Shown piece by piece: positions 24,639 to 36,753 of a stretch of 64,000 nt of DNA. Below the pieces are notes generated by a model. The model ran no database searches. It worked only from the letters and a program-made list of their open reading frames with translations, and was not told where the DNA came from. The stretch spans positions 1,178,001 to 1,242,000 of the forward strand of contig JBAIAC010000133.1 of the NCBI GenBank assembly GCA_037349315.1, read 5' to 3'. Within the stretch, counting starts at the first letter, position 1. Every line of letters begins with the position of its first letter. The stretch comes from Chelydra serpentina (Eukaryota; Chordata; Testudines; Chelydridae). The position numbers were made by a program, and so were the translations under genes.

Positions 24639-24760
24639 GGAGTTTTAAGATGAAAGAGAGGTCCAAACTGTATTTTGCATGTCCTACCATATGGGGTTAA
24701 GAACAAAATAATCATCAAAAACATGGAGGAAAAAATTATATCCATTTAAGGGGTTGGGCA

Positions 24761-24901
24761 AAGTTTGCTTCATAACTAATTAGACTTACAGGAACAAAGG
24801 GCCTCTCTAGTCCTCTAGGCTGTCTACAAAACTGTATAAAAAGTCTCATGACTCAGAGGTCTTCAACCCACTTTTTTAACTTATTCTCTTCCATTAATCG
24901 G
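24761..24901 (+). pseudogene. relic plus-strand promoter and exon 1, copy A
   Basis: Motif 24761-24783, TATA 10-mer 24833-24842 (50 bp apart), exon-1-like stretch to 24901. The donor reads ATAAGT, with G to A at 24902. No coding exon follows. Confidence 0.75.
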
Positions 24902-25587
24902 ATAAGTCCTATTCCACTCACTCTCTCTGTAATCTTTGAGACGATGTGTTAGCGTGTCAGTGATAGTTTTAATTTAGGACTGTATTTTGCACATACACTC
25001 TGTGATTCTTAACAGTGTTAAAGGTTTTGTTTGGTTCTTTTTCGATATCTCTTAGTCCATTATAAAGTTTCAGAAATTTGTTTCTTCAGGCTTAGAAGCT
25101 AAAGCTTGAATTTTCAGAGCAAAACATGCATTTGTATCACTAGATCTTATTGATTTTAGTTGAAACTTGGGCATTCAAATCCTGTAGGTATCTCTGGAAA
25201 TTCTTACCCCCAATTTTTAATTTAGAGTTTAGGAAGAAATTCCCTATGTTTACACCATAAATGATAAATTCATTGGTTTTGTTCCTTGTGAAGCAGGTGG
25301 TAAGTGTAAGTACTATTGGTCTTATGGTTTTAATTTCTCCTCCATTTGTTAACCTTTCATATCATGAAAGGCTTCCACATCGTTTGGCCAAAAATGTCTC
25401 CCAGTTTTAGACACCTCCACTGTTGCTGCACCACTCAATAAAGCTTGTGGCCTGTTATCAAGAAATATTGAGCACGGAAAGCTCCCGTTAGCTTCAATAG
25501 GAGTTTTCAGTACTCAGCAATCGAGAAAAATGGGCCTGAGCCTCTCCTGTCAAGCATCTAAAATTAATAGCTCCTTTGAAAAGACAT

Positions 25588-25969
25588 TGTTACCGAAATA
25601 TCGGGTCCGCCTAGCTGAGAGCCAATAACAGCCAGACAGGGATAAGGAAAGAGAAATACTTTATTCTGCAAAATAAGGGAAGTCTGTGCCAAGTGACAGG
25701 ACTTCAATTAACATAGAAATTACAGGTCTTTTATACACACTTAGACAAAGCCCTGGTGTGTTAACATTTGATTGGTGCATGCTAGACCTCGAATGTCTGC
25801 TATCTGGTCAGTAAAAACTGGTATAGAAATAACTATCTCAGCTGGAAAACACTATTCTTGTGTAGGCGAAGGACAACTGTAAAAATGCAAGGTCTTGCGT
25901 AGGCGAGGCGTCTACTTCCACCTAGTGGTCTCTGATTACCATGGCTGCTGACTGATTATGACTTTCACA
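25588..25969 (-). mobile_element. solo retroviral LTR, copy A
   Basis: This 382-bp element reads TGTGAAAGTC...TTCGGTAACA on the minus strand. It has a TATA box (GTATAAAAG), a downstream AATAAAG polyadenylation signal and a 4-bp target duplication, ACAT (25584-25587 and 25970-25973). The unit of gene 2 (near 18215) has the empty site. No internal viral genes are present, so it is the remnant of an endogenous retrovirus after LTR-LTR recombination. Confidence 0.85.
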
Positions 25970-25973
25970 ACAT

Positions 25974-28250
25974 TTTCTTAGCTGTTTCCAGAACTAAGAC
26001 CATTGTTATATTTGCTGATTTGGCCGAGGTCCAATTGTGTTACAGCTTGAGTTCACCATGAAATGCAATCACTAGAATTCGGACGATAAGTGTTTGGTAG
26101 GCCTTCACATTTCAAAAAAAGAAGAATTAAGGAGATATTCTAGAGAGGAAGATTGGGAGTATTTTAGGGCATTTGTTCTCAATGAAGCTTATGATTTGCC
26201 AGTGTAAGGCTCATTGCTTATGGGAAAGAATTCTTTCTCATTAGTTCAGGACTTTAATGCTGCAGCTCTAAATTGGTGTTGACCCTCGAGTATCTCAAAG
26301 GAGAGGGATGAGTTGGGATATGTCTCTTGGTGATGTGGACACAATGGTGCTTGCAGAAAATAGAGGAAAAGAGGAAATGGAGACTAAGATGGATTTACAG
26401 CATTTGTTCTAATTTCAAGGATATGAACTCTTGTGCTTCAGGGTATCATTCCGTAAAGAAGGTTAGATCTGATTAATGAGGGATAGTGAATAACTCCCTC
26501 TATGGGCAAGAGACCCTATACCTCTGTTCTCCTGGGTTACTTTCAGCTCCCTGTAAAACCTCTTGTAAAGACCACTGTTGGAGAGAGGCCTGATCGTCTA
26601 TGTTCTACTGTTCCAAGGAGGAATCCATAGGTATGGTCTGATATTGAAGAGTAGAGCTGTATTACCTTAAATAAAACCTGTAGCCAGATGGATAGATTTC
26701 CCCTCATGAGCTAAATATTATGGCATGTTCTAGATGAGCCAGGCTGGTCTGGATAATATTTTCCTTTTGTGTCATCCAATCAAAAAACTGATTATAGGAG
26801 CTTCTGGGAGCTGAAGGGCACAAAAATGTTGACGACATATGTGGTGGAAAATGTAATTTTTAATTTGCAGTTCCTGCAATATCATGCCATGATAGACCCG
26901 GGGATGTTATATAAGAATGGTAATATGGTGTGTAGTGAGCAACAGCAACCTCAAAAGCCATTAGATTCCTGTACTAAATTAATGTTCTGTGCATTAATTC
27001 GTATCACACATGAGATTCCTGACTGCTGCAGACTCCTTTGGTGTAGCCTAATTTGTTTTTTTGGGTGAACAAACTCAGTCAGGTATGTTTGCAACATCCT
27101 TGTGAAATCCTCTGTTGGCCTTGTCATTTCACCAACGAGTGGAGATTGCTGCTGACCAGCTGATGAACACATCAAGACAAAGAATGAGAAGAAGATCAAT
27201 CTAATTGACTTTTAATGGTGCATTGAAATCCAAAATCTCAATATGAAGCTGAACTATTTCTGCCCCATTGCCTTAGATCTTGTCAACTCATCTCCAGCAT
27301 GGCAACGTGAGTGCAACGTTGGTGTAAAGGAGAAGACCTGGTTGAATTTACGCCTTCATTACATTCTCATAACAGACCGCTGTCTAGATGAATTCTAAGC
27401 GCTCCATGTCACTGGAGGTCGCAGCAAAGCAAAGGAGAACAATGTCCTGGAAGATGGAGAATTATTCTGAAAGAGGGCTACTGATTCCATACTTAAGTTT
27501 CAGCAGAGTTTCTCTTTGAGAGTTTAATATTCAAAATGCTCTCAAATTGCCATGCCAGCGGTACATTGCTTTGAATATTCATCCTTAGCCCATGGAGTAG
27601 TGCTAACGACGGAAACGGGGATGGGTTTCATCAAATGCCTCCAGATAAAGCACCCATATCAAATGGCCATGTAAATAAAGTTTTCCCAGTGTTTGTCTTT
27701 ATCAGTAATCTCTGCTGAAAAACCCAAAGCCTGGGGAAAGGAAGCTTTATAGAACAGCGAGGTTACCTATGGAGTTAAAGTTGAGAAGAGCTTTCTAGTG
27801 AAAAGCCAAACCTTCAAAGCGCTCTAGAAGCAAAAGCTGCCTGTCTCAAAAGATACTCTGCCATTCAATGGGTTGGGACTACATGTAACCCGTGCATTAA
27901 CTAAGCATTTTGCTGGCCAATATTATTTTCCTTCTGAAAACCTGGGCCAATCTCCTGCAAAGACTCACACAGATGCTTACCATGAACCATGTGATTGGTC
28001 TTCTTGAAACCAAAGCAAAAATTTACATTCTTTAAGTGACAAGCCACTTTGCTCAACCCCATAATGAAAGAAGGAACTCTGGCCCTGTGCAGACGTCTTG
28101 CCTAATCCCATGGACCTCTTCAAGGGCCAGATTCACTCCGTGGCTTTCAAAATTGCAACTTGAGATGTGCCTGGTGCTTCCTTCTCCATGGTTATGAATT
28201 TTTAAACAAGTAGGTAGAAACAAGGAGAACCATAAGACTGATATTATGAT
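25974..28250. other. intergenic spacer downstream of CBP gene 3
   Basis: No gene is supported. Homologous to 18.2-20.0 kb but including about 440 bp (27372-27810) that the other copy lost. Confidence 0.55.
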
Positions 28251-28261
28251 GCAGCATAGTT

Positions 28262-28267
28262 TTTAAT
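28262..28267 (-). promoter_or_regulatory. polyA signal of CBP gene 3
   Basis: Minus-strand ATTAAA in the conserved context, about 250 bases beyond the stop codon. Confidence 0.7.
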
Positions 28268-28515
28268 GTGAATAAAATTTGCAGTACACAGTTACAGGAA
28301 GAAATAATACAGAGCAGAACCTTTTTAAAATCCTTGGTTTACCCCAGTTGGTGGGCAAGGAAACAAAGCATAATAGAGGCAGAGGACTAGGCAGCTTCTC
28401 CATTACATATCTGCCATAGTATAATTCAAAGAGAGATGCTTACGGTACATATTGGTGGAAAGGACAGAACATGTAGGGCCTATTCTCCTTTATTTCATAG
28501 ATATTCCTGTTGGGA

Positions 28516-29097
28516 TTAACATGGCCCACAGTATCCACCGCGATACCTACGGCCATATCCCCCGTAACCGCATAATCCCCCATAACCACCTAATCCCCTG
28601 TAACCATAACCTCTCCCATAACCACACAGTCCCCCATAACCTCCCCCATAACCACACAGTCCCCCATAGGCACCCAATCCCCCGTAACCTCCCCCATAAC
28701 CACACAGTCCCCCATAACCACCTAATCCCCCGTACCCATAACCTCCCCCGTAACCACACAATCCCCCGTAACCACCCAATCCCCCGTAACCATAATGGCC
28801 CCCATAACCACCTAATCCACCTAAACTATACAATCCTCCATAATGGCCTGCATAGCCCCCCAAACCGAATGAGCCCCCATAGCCGGGTCCAACCACAGGT
28901 GCTCCTACAGCTCCCACTCCACTCTGCTGAGGGAAATTGCTGAGAACTGGTCCTGGCAGGGTTACGACAACCGGTGATGGTCTGATGACCACTTCAGAGT
29001 CAGGGCACTGCCTAACACAGGGCTCGTTGCAGCTGCCAGAAACTGGACTGGGTCGGGCCACCCCGCATTCTGGATAGCACAGGCTGGAGTAAGACAT
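28516..29097 (-). CDS. corneous beta-protein (beta-keratin), gene 3 of the array
   Basis: The product is 193 residues: Cys-rich head, core box ([23 protein letters not shown]) at about 35-57, then the longest GY-rich tail in the window, with alternating [11 protein letters not shown] and GGLGGYGG modules and the end [11 protein letters not shown]. The start is fixed by the acceptor that begins exon 2 at 29118. The protein is identical to gene 4. Its coding exon and the first part of its intron match gene 4, whereas its promoter and exon 1 match gene 2, so the gene is best read as a crossover hybrid. It is a filament-forming structural protein of hard cornified layers. Confidence 0.93.
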   Translation of the reverse strand: MSYSSLCYPECGVARPSPVSGSCNEPCVRQCPDSEVVIRPSPVVVTLPGPVLSNFPQQSGVGAVGAPVVGPGYGGSFGLGGYAGHYGGLYSLGGLGGYGGHYGYGGLGGYGGLCGYGGGYGYGGLGGYGGLCGYGGGYGGLGAYGGLCGYGGGYGGLCGYGRGYGYRGLGGYGGLCGYGGYGRRYRGGYCGPC

Positions 29098-30156
29098 CTT
29101 TCTGTGATGGAGGGAAACCTGAAACACACAACAGTGAACAAATTAGAGAGAAGGTACAAGTGTCAGTGGAAGAAAGGCTTCAAAGCTCGGTTACTATTGT
29201 AGTGAGATCTACAAGGGCCCGTGAGAGAGGAGGAGGAGTGGACTCAGTCCCTGTGTTCATGGTTATTATTTGTTCCTATTTCCGCTTTCTACGCCTCTTC
29301 TCCTCTCCCACTAAACTTCCCTCCCAACCGGCCCCTTTGAAGCCCTCTCAATGATTGTGTCTGAAAAGCACCAACTGGAATCAGTGTAACTATTTCTATT
29401 ATGGACAGCTGAGATTCTGTGTCCATTTTAGACATTTCTCAAAGAGAACATGGCTGGGATAATGGTAATCGAATACTTTTCCTTTTGAATATTGGGTGTG
29501 GCTCTTTGCTTTTCCAAACCTTGTTAATCACCAACACTTGCTGAGAAATGAACAGAACCTTTTCTTTTCTCCAAATAAATCACTAGAGACAAGATCCTTG
29601 GCTGAGGTACATTGGGTCAGCTCCACTGACTTCCACTGAGCAACACTAAATTTAATCATCTACGGGGAAGAATCTTCAATGGGTATTTCTGCTCATAAGA
29701 ATGTAGGAACTGCTACACTGGATCACACCAGTTGTCAAATCCAGTCTTCTGTCTGCAACAGTGATTAATGAAGCTTCTTCAGAATAAAATAGAAGACCAC
29801 TGAATTGGCCTGGTATGGAGTAAACCGGGAAATTTTCTTCCTAATCTACCTAAAAGAGAAATGACTAAAGGATTTTCTAAAGTCACTTAAACGATTTAAA
29901 TGCCCTAATTCAATTTCCAAATAATAGAAAATATATTTCACAGTTGCATATGTATCTTCTAAAATTCCCCCTTTATCTTAACATCATGAATCCACCAGCC
30001 CTTGCAACTGAACAAGTGTACAATGTAATTATGGAAAAACACCCACATCCCTGATAAAAATCACTGAAAGTATGTGCAAGATTCAGTCTTACATGTAAAT
30101 GGATGCTATTAGGATAGCTCTATGGTAAGAAAGAGATGGAGTCAAATTGGACTTAC

Positions 30157-30298
30157 CGTGTTCACCGAGGAGATGAAGTGCAGAGAAGTGTTTAGAAGAG
30201 TCCTGAGATGTGAACACTTTTATACAGTTTGTAGGACTGCCCGAAGGATCTGAGATGACTTTGGTGGAGGAGGTCCTAATTAGTTACCAAACAAACTT
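30157..30298 (-). promoter_or_regulatory. promoter and noncoding exon 1 of CBP gene 3
   Basis: Motif 30276-30298, TATA box 30217-30226, donor GTAAGT 30151-30156. The sequence matches the gene 2 promoter, not the gene 4 promoter, at the base just inside exon 1 where gene 4 has ACCGTTTTC. Confidence 0.82.
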
Positions 30299-30574
30299 GA
30301 CTGTCTTGCTAAATCTTTGTTTTGATACAGCTGTTTTCCTCAGGGTTTGGGATTATAGGGCTAATCTCAGCCTCAAAGGGTGTGACATTTTTTCACTCTT
30401 CAGCTTTCTTTCATCTAAAAAACTGTACGAGCCAACTGCATTCCTCATGTAATTCCACTGACTCTCTTGATGCTGCAATGAGAATGCATGTCAAGGTGAT
30501 TCAGAGTTGTATCAGTAGTACAACTGGCTGTCATAAACAGGAATCCAGTTTGGTCCTTTCAATTCATGCTGGTC

Positions 30575-30697
30575 TAGGGTGACCGGATGTCCCGATTTTA
30601 TAGGGACAGTCCCAATTTTGGGATCTTTTTCTTACATATAGGCTCCTATTATCCCCCAGCCGTCTCGATTTTTCACATTTGCTGTCTGGTCACCCTA
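30575..30697. mobile_element. 123-bp hAT MITE, copy B
   Basis: Same insertion as at 22337, carried along by the tandem duplication, with the same TGCTGGTC flanks. Confidence 0.9.
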
Positions 30698-30705
30698 TGC
30701 TGGTC

Positions 30706-32148
30706 CTGGTTAGGGGCATTAGGCAGTGCATTTTATATCCAGTAGGAAGGAGGGAGGCATTTTTTGTGCACTGGGTCAGATCCAGTTGCCTTTGTAATCA
30801 ATGGGAATCTTGTCAGGACCTTATATCTACAATTCCCCCTTGGACAGGGGAATAGGACGATGCCTATGGACATTTTGAGTCCAGCTTGAAACTTTCAAAG
30901 TAGGATTTATCAGGGACTGTAGTTGAGCATGGGCCTTTGTGATGGCCCTCTGCCAAGGGGAGAATTTCACCTTAAAGGGATTCAAAATGTACCTAAAATT
31001 GGACCTCCACTTGTCTCAACAATTCAAAAAAAATATCAAAAGAATATTAAAAAAACCCCACGGAATGACAATCTATAAGAGTTACTTTCAGGTTTAGTGA
31101 CACTTTTGGAAGCTATGAATGGTAAGTGTCCAGTAGGGTTCAGGAGATTGAGGTTAGTGTTTGGCATGAGTAGTCCCAACTATCGGGGTCTATTTCTGAC
31201 TCTGACAATCGCTCCCTTTCTGACCTTGACCTTGACCTTCACATGCCTCTGTTCACCTCTGTGTAAAAGAGGTATAATTATCATTTGAAAGCACTTCACA
31301 AACACTCATGAAGTTTTATACAGCCAAAGAGATGGCCTGTATTATTATAGTAGTAATACCTTTTTACTGCAATTAGATGTTCCAATATTAAAGATTAGAT
31401 TCACTTTAAAAATGCGTGTCAAGGTCTTAGGTGTCATTCCAATACTCTGTTCGTGATTCTGAGCTCCCTCCCCTCAAATGAAGGCTCTTTGATTTTTTTG
31501 AATGTAGCTTTGTTTTCCCTTGTATGTATATTTTAAAGTTCAAGGGGTTGAATCTGAGCTAGTGTAGACCAGCACGACTCCATCCACTTCAATTTGAAGG
31601 AAGGCACTTTACCCGGCCCAGGTTAGAGAAAACCTCGTGTGGAGCATATCTTTCTGTGCATACTCTGCACCTCCACCCCCAACTGTGTGAGTCAAATCAG
31701 ACTTGCACCGTTCACCAAGACGAATAAGGCTAGCTAAGTGATCTGAAAAGTTCTAAGTTGCAGGTGCTTTCATATGATTTAGAAAGGATGTAAGATGCTC
31801 TTTATTTCTGATGAGGACCTTTTACCTATGAAAGCAATCTTATTGAATGCATAACAACTTCAATGGATGTAAATGTTTTCCTCATTGTGATTATTAGTGT
31901 AAAGCTACAATTAATGAAATTTTAATACCCATATTATGAGGCTGTATATCATGGCCTAAGTAGGGAGGGACATGAGAGACCTTGCTGTGCATTTTTTGAG
32001 GTGACTCAAGCACTCAGGATGGGGCGTCTAACACAAAGAGGACACCCTCAATATAATAATAAAGTACTTTGCACTTATAAAATAGTAATGAGTGTTTTTG
32101 CAATGCCTTAAAATTCATAGTTCTGAGGACGCCTCACATGTAGCATAT
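30706..32148. other. intergenic spacer of copy B
   Basis: No gene is supported; the stretch duplicates 22468-23910. Confidence 0.5.
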
Positions 32149-32158
32149 CTGATATTAT

Positions 32159-32379
32159 AAAAGTTTCTACTGATAACAGTTCCTTTCAATTAATTAGCCT
32201 TTTAACGTTGGTATAGGCACTTCCACCTTATCATGTTTCTTTGAATGTATAAATATCTGTTCACTGTATGTTCCATTTCATGCATCCGATGAAGTGGGTT
32301 CTTAACCCACGAAAGCTTATGCTGAAATAAATTTGTTAGTCTCTAAGGTGCCACAGGTATTTTTCTTGTTTTCTTTTTG
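32159..32379. mobile_element. SINE, copy B
   Basis: Duplicate of the SINE at 23921-24141, with the same CTGATATTAT flanking repeats. Confidence 0.88.
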
Positions 32380-32689
32380 CTGATATTATCCCTGTTTTAC
32401 ATTCAGAGACACAGAAGCACATTGAGGTGAAGATTACACACTGAATCCACTTAAAGAATTACACACAAAGTGTATATTAATTCCAGGATATGCTATAAAA
32501 TAAAGCCTAACTGCAACCTCAGCAAATTGACTGGTGCATGGAAAAGTTCCAGTATCCCAGCTGATGGAAGAGATGGAAAAATACCTTGCAGAAAATATAG
32601 GCTTTGAAAGCTTACTTTCATTGGTCACTGTGCCTTTTCTGTACTCTACTCATTGCTGTGTGTTGCAAGTTCACTTCCATTGCAAAAAG

Positions 32690-32876
32690 ATGTCTTGGTC
32701 TAGAAGCCCTTGAGGAGTGCTACATACCATGAAGGGTGACATGCCCTCAGTCAGTTGCTACACGCTGCAATGAGCCATGGATTAGGCCGGGCCACGACTG
32801 CACAGTGGTGATCTACCCACCACTGGGTGCCGTAACTAACCTGGGACCGATTGTCAGCTCTTCTCCTCAGGAGTGA
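32690..32876 (+). pseudogene. plus-strand CBP core pseudogene, copy B
   Basis: Duplicate of 24452-24638: early TGA after seven codons, a frameshifted but readable head and core (CNEPWIRP, VVIYPPLGAVTNLGP), no GY tail. Confidence 0.85.
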
Positions 32877-32998
32877 GGAGTTTTAAGATGAAAGAGAGGT
32901 CCAAACTGTATTTTGCATGTCCTACCATATGGGGTTAAGAACAAAATAATCATCAAAAACATGGAGGAAAAAATTATATCCATTTAAGGGGTTGGGCA

Positions 32999-33139
32999 AA
33001 GTTTGCTTCATAACTAATTAGACTTACAGGAACAAAGGGCCTCTCTAGTCCTCTAGGCTGTCTACAAAACTGTATAAAAAGTCTCATGACTCAGAGGTCT
33101 TCAACCCACTTTTTTAACTTATTCTCTTCCATTAATCGG
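32999..33139 (+). pseudogene. relic plus-strand promoter and exon 1, copy B
   Basis: Motif 32999-33021 and TATA 10-mer 33071-33080, with 50-bp spacing. The donor is changed to ATAAGT at 33140. Confidence 0.75.
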
Positions 33140-33825
33140 ATAAGTCCTATTCCACTCACTCTCTCTGTAATCTTTGAGACGATGTGTTAGCGTGTCAGTG
33201 ATAGTTTTAATTTAGGACTGTATTTTGCACATACACTCTGTGATTCTTAACAGTGTTAAAGGTTTTGTTTGGTTCTTTTTCGATATCTCTTAGTCCATTA
33301 TAAAGTTTCAGAAATTTGTTTCTTCAGGCTTAGAAGCTAAAGCTTGAATTTTCAGAGCAAAACATGCATTTGTATCACTAGATCTTATTGATTTTAGTTG
33401 AAACTTGGGCATTCAAATCCTGTAGGTATCTCTGGAAATTCTTACCCCCAATTTTTAATTTAGAGTTTAGGAAGAAATTCCCTATGTTTACACCATAAAT
33501 GATAAATTCATTGGTTTTGTTCCTTGTGAAGCAGGTGGTAAGTGTAAGTACTATTGGTCTTATGGTTTTAATTTCTCCTCCATTTGTTAACCTTTCATAT
33601 CATGAAAGGCTTCCACATCGTTTGGCCAAAAATGTCTCCCAGTTTTAGACACCTCCACTGTTGCTGCACCACTCAATAAAGCTTGTGGCCTGTTATCAAG
33701 AAATATTGAGCACGGAAAGCTCCCGTTAGCTTCAATAGGAGTTTTCAGTACTCAGCAATCGAGAAAAATGGGCCTGAGCCTCTCCTGTCAAGCATCTAAA
33801 ATTAATAGCTCCTTTGAAAAGACAT

Positions 33826-34207
33826 TGTTACCGAAATATCGGGTCCGCCTAGCTGAGAGCCAATAACAGCCAGACAGGGATAAGGAAAGAGAAATACTTT
33901 ATTCTGCAAAATAAGGGAAGTCTGTGCCAAGTGACAGGACTTCAATTAACATAGAAATTACAGGTCTTTTATACACACTTAGACAAAGCCCTGGTGTGTT
34001 AACATTTGATTGGTGCATGCTAGACCTCGAATGTCTGCTATCTGGTCAGTAAAAACTGGTATAGAAATAACTATCTCAGCTGGAAAACACTATTCTTGTG
34101 TAGGCGAAGGACAACTGTAAAAATGCAAGGTCTTGCGTAGGCGAGGCGTCTACTTCCACCTAGTGGTCTCTGATTACCATGGCTGCTGACTGATTATGAC
34201 TTTCACA
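33826..34207 (-). mobile_element. solo retroviral LTR, copy B
   Basis: Duplicate of the LTR at 25588-25969, with the same ACAT flanks. Its presence in both copies shows that it inserted before the 8,238-bp duplication. Confidence 0.85.
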
Positions 34208-34211
34208 ACAT

Positions 34212-36490
34212 TTTCTTAGCTGTTTCCAGAACTAAGACCATTGTTATATTTGCTGATTTGGCCGAGGTCCAATTGTGTTACAGCTTGAGTTCACCATGAA
34301 ATGCAATCACTAGAATTCGGACGATAAGTGTTTGGTAGGCCTTCACATTTCAAAAAAAGAAGAATTAAGGAGATATTCTAGAGAGGAAGATTGGGAGTAT
34401 TTTAGGGCATTTGTTCTCAATGAAGCTTATGATTTGCCAGTGTAAGGCTCATTGCTTATGGGAAAGAATTCTTTCTCATTAGTTCAGGACTTTAATGCTG
34501 CAGCTCTAAATTGGTGTTGACCCTCGAGTATCTCAAAGGAGAGGGATGAGTTGGGATATGTCTCTTGGTGATGTGGACACAATGGTGCTTGCAGAAAATA
34601 GAGGAAAAGAGGAAATGGAGACTAAGATGGATTTACAGCATTTGTTCTAATTTCAAGGATATGAACTCTTGTGCTTCAGGGTATCATTCCGTAAAGAAGG
34701 TTAGATCTGATTAATGAGGGATAGTGAATAACTCCCTCTATGGGCAAGAGACCCTATACCTCTGTTCTCCTGGGTTACTTTCAGCTCCCTGTAAAACCTC
34801 TTGTAAAGACCACTGTTGGAGAGAGGCCTGATCGTCTATGTTCTACTGTTCCAAGGAGGAGTCCATAGGTATGGTCTGATATTGAAGAGTAGAGCTGTAT
34901 TACCTTAAATAAAACCTGTAGCCAGATGGATAGATTTCCCCTCATGAGCTAAATATTATGGCATGTTCTAGATGAGCCAGGCTGGTCTGGATAATATTTT
35001 CCTTTTGTGTCATCCAATCAAAAAACTGATTATAGGAGCTTCTGGGAGCTGAAGGGCACAAAAATGTTGACGACATATGTGGTGGAAAATGTAATTTTTA
35101 ATTTGCAGTTCCTGCAATATCATGCCATGATAGACCCGGGGATGTTATATAAGAATGGTAATATGGTGTGTAGTGAGCAACAGCAACCTCAAAAGCCATT
35201 AGATTCCTGTACTAAATTAATGTTCTGTGCATTAATTCGTATCACACATGAGATTCCTGACTGCTGCAGACTCCTTTGGTGTAGCCTAATTTGTTTTTTT
35301 GGGTGAACAAACTCAGTCAGGTATGTTTGCAACATCCTTGTGAAATCCTCTGTTGGCCTTGTCATTTCACCAACGAGTGGAGATTGCTGCTGACCAGCTG
35401 ATGAACACATCAAGACAAAGAATGAGAAGAAGATCAATCTAATTGACTTTTAATGGTGCATTGAAATCCAAAATCTCAATATGAAGCTGAACTATTTCTG
35501 CCCCATTGCCTTAGATCTTGTCAACTCATCTCCAGCATGGCAACGTGAGTGCAACGTTGGTGTAAAGGAGAAGACCTGGTTGAATTTACGCCTTCATTAC
35601 ATTCTCATAACAGACCGCTGTCTAGATGAATTCTAAGCGCTCCATGTCACTGGAGGTCGCAGCAAAGCAAAGGAGAACAATGTCCTGGAAGATGGAGAAT
35701 TATTCTGAAAGAGGGCTACTGATTCCATACTTAAGTTTCAGCAGAGTTTCTCTTTGAGAGTTTAATATTCAAAATGCTCTCAAATTGCCATGCCAGCGGT
35801 ACATTGCTTTGAATATTCATCCTTAGCCCATGGAGTAGTGCTAACGACGGAAACGGGGATGGGTTTCATCAAATGCCTCCAGATAAAGCACCCATATCAA
35901 ATGGCCATGTAAATAAAGTTTTCCCAGTGTTTGTCTTTATCAGTAATCTCTGCTGAAAAACCCAAAGCCTGGGGAAAGGAAGCTTTATAGAACAGCGAGG
36001 TTACCTATGGAGTTAAAGTTGAGAAGAGCTTTCTAGTGAAAAGCCAAACCTTCAAAGCGCTCTAGAAGCAAAAGCTGCCTGTCTCAAAAGATACTCTGCC
36101 ATTCAATGGGTTGGGACTACATTTAACCCATGCATTAACTAAGCATTTTGCTGGCCAATATTATTTTCCTTCTGAAAACCTGGGCCAATCTCCTGCAAAG
36201 ACTCACACAGATGCTTACCATGAACCATGTGATTGGTCTTCTTGAAACCAAAGCAAAAATTTACATTCTTTAAGTGACAAGCCACTTTGCTCAACCCCAT
36301 AATGAAAGAAGGAACTCTGGCCCTGTGCAGACGTCTTGCCTAATCCCATGGACCTCTTCAAGGGCCAGATTCACTCCGTGGCTTTCAAAATTGCAACTTG
36401 AGATGTGCCTGGTGCTTCCTTCTCCATGGTTATGAATTTTTAAACAAGTAGGTAGAAACAAGGAGAACCATAAGACTGATATTATGATGC
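34212..36490. other. intergenic spacer downstream of CBP gene 4
   Basis: No gene is supported; duplicate of 25974-28250. Confidence 0.55.
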
Positions 36491-36499
36491 AGCATAGTT

Positions 36500-36505
36500 T
36501 TTAAT
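36500..36505 (-). promoter_or_regulatory. polyA signal of CBP gene 4
   Basis: Minus-strand ATTAAA in the conserved context, about 250 bases beyond the stop codon. Confidence 0.7.
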
Positions 36506-36753
36506 GTGAATAAAATTTGCAGTACACAGTTACAGGAAGAAATAATACAGAGCAGAACCTTTTTAAAATCCTTGGTTTACCCCAGTTGGTGGGCAAGGAA
36601 ACAAAGCATAATAGAGGCAGAGGACTAGGCAGCTTCTCCATTACATATCTGCCATAGTATAATTCAAAGAGAGATGCTTACGGTACATATTGGTGGAAAG
36701 GACAGAACATGTAGGGCCTATTCTCCTTTATTTCATAGATATTCCTGTTGGGA

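Larger units (their letters stand above)
21251..29488. repeat. 8,238-bp tandem segmental duplication, copy A
   Basis: Offset comparison shows every feature recurring exactly 8,238 bp further right: hAT MITE, SINE, core pseudogene, relic promoter, solo LTR and CBP coding exon. I noted only isolated differences, at 26623, 27885, 27892 and 29143, and no length change. The boundary is defined only to within 21251-21404. Confidence 0.9.

Noticed and set aside
28547..28759. Trp-rich minus-strand ORF inside gene 3 (and 36785-36997 in gene 4)
   Set aside because: Out-of-frame reading of the GY-repeat DNA with no independent signal.
28452..28943. Long plus-strand ORFs of His/Asn/Pro repeats opposite every CBP gene (also 11722-12249, 20256-20705, 36690-37181, 44921-45388, 55236-55685, 63354-63773)
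   Set aside because: They are the reverse complement of the Gly-Tyr repeat codons, which happen to be free of stops on the other strand. They have no promoter, acceptor or shared start, and they appear wherever a tail is present.
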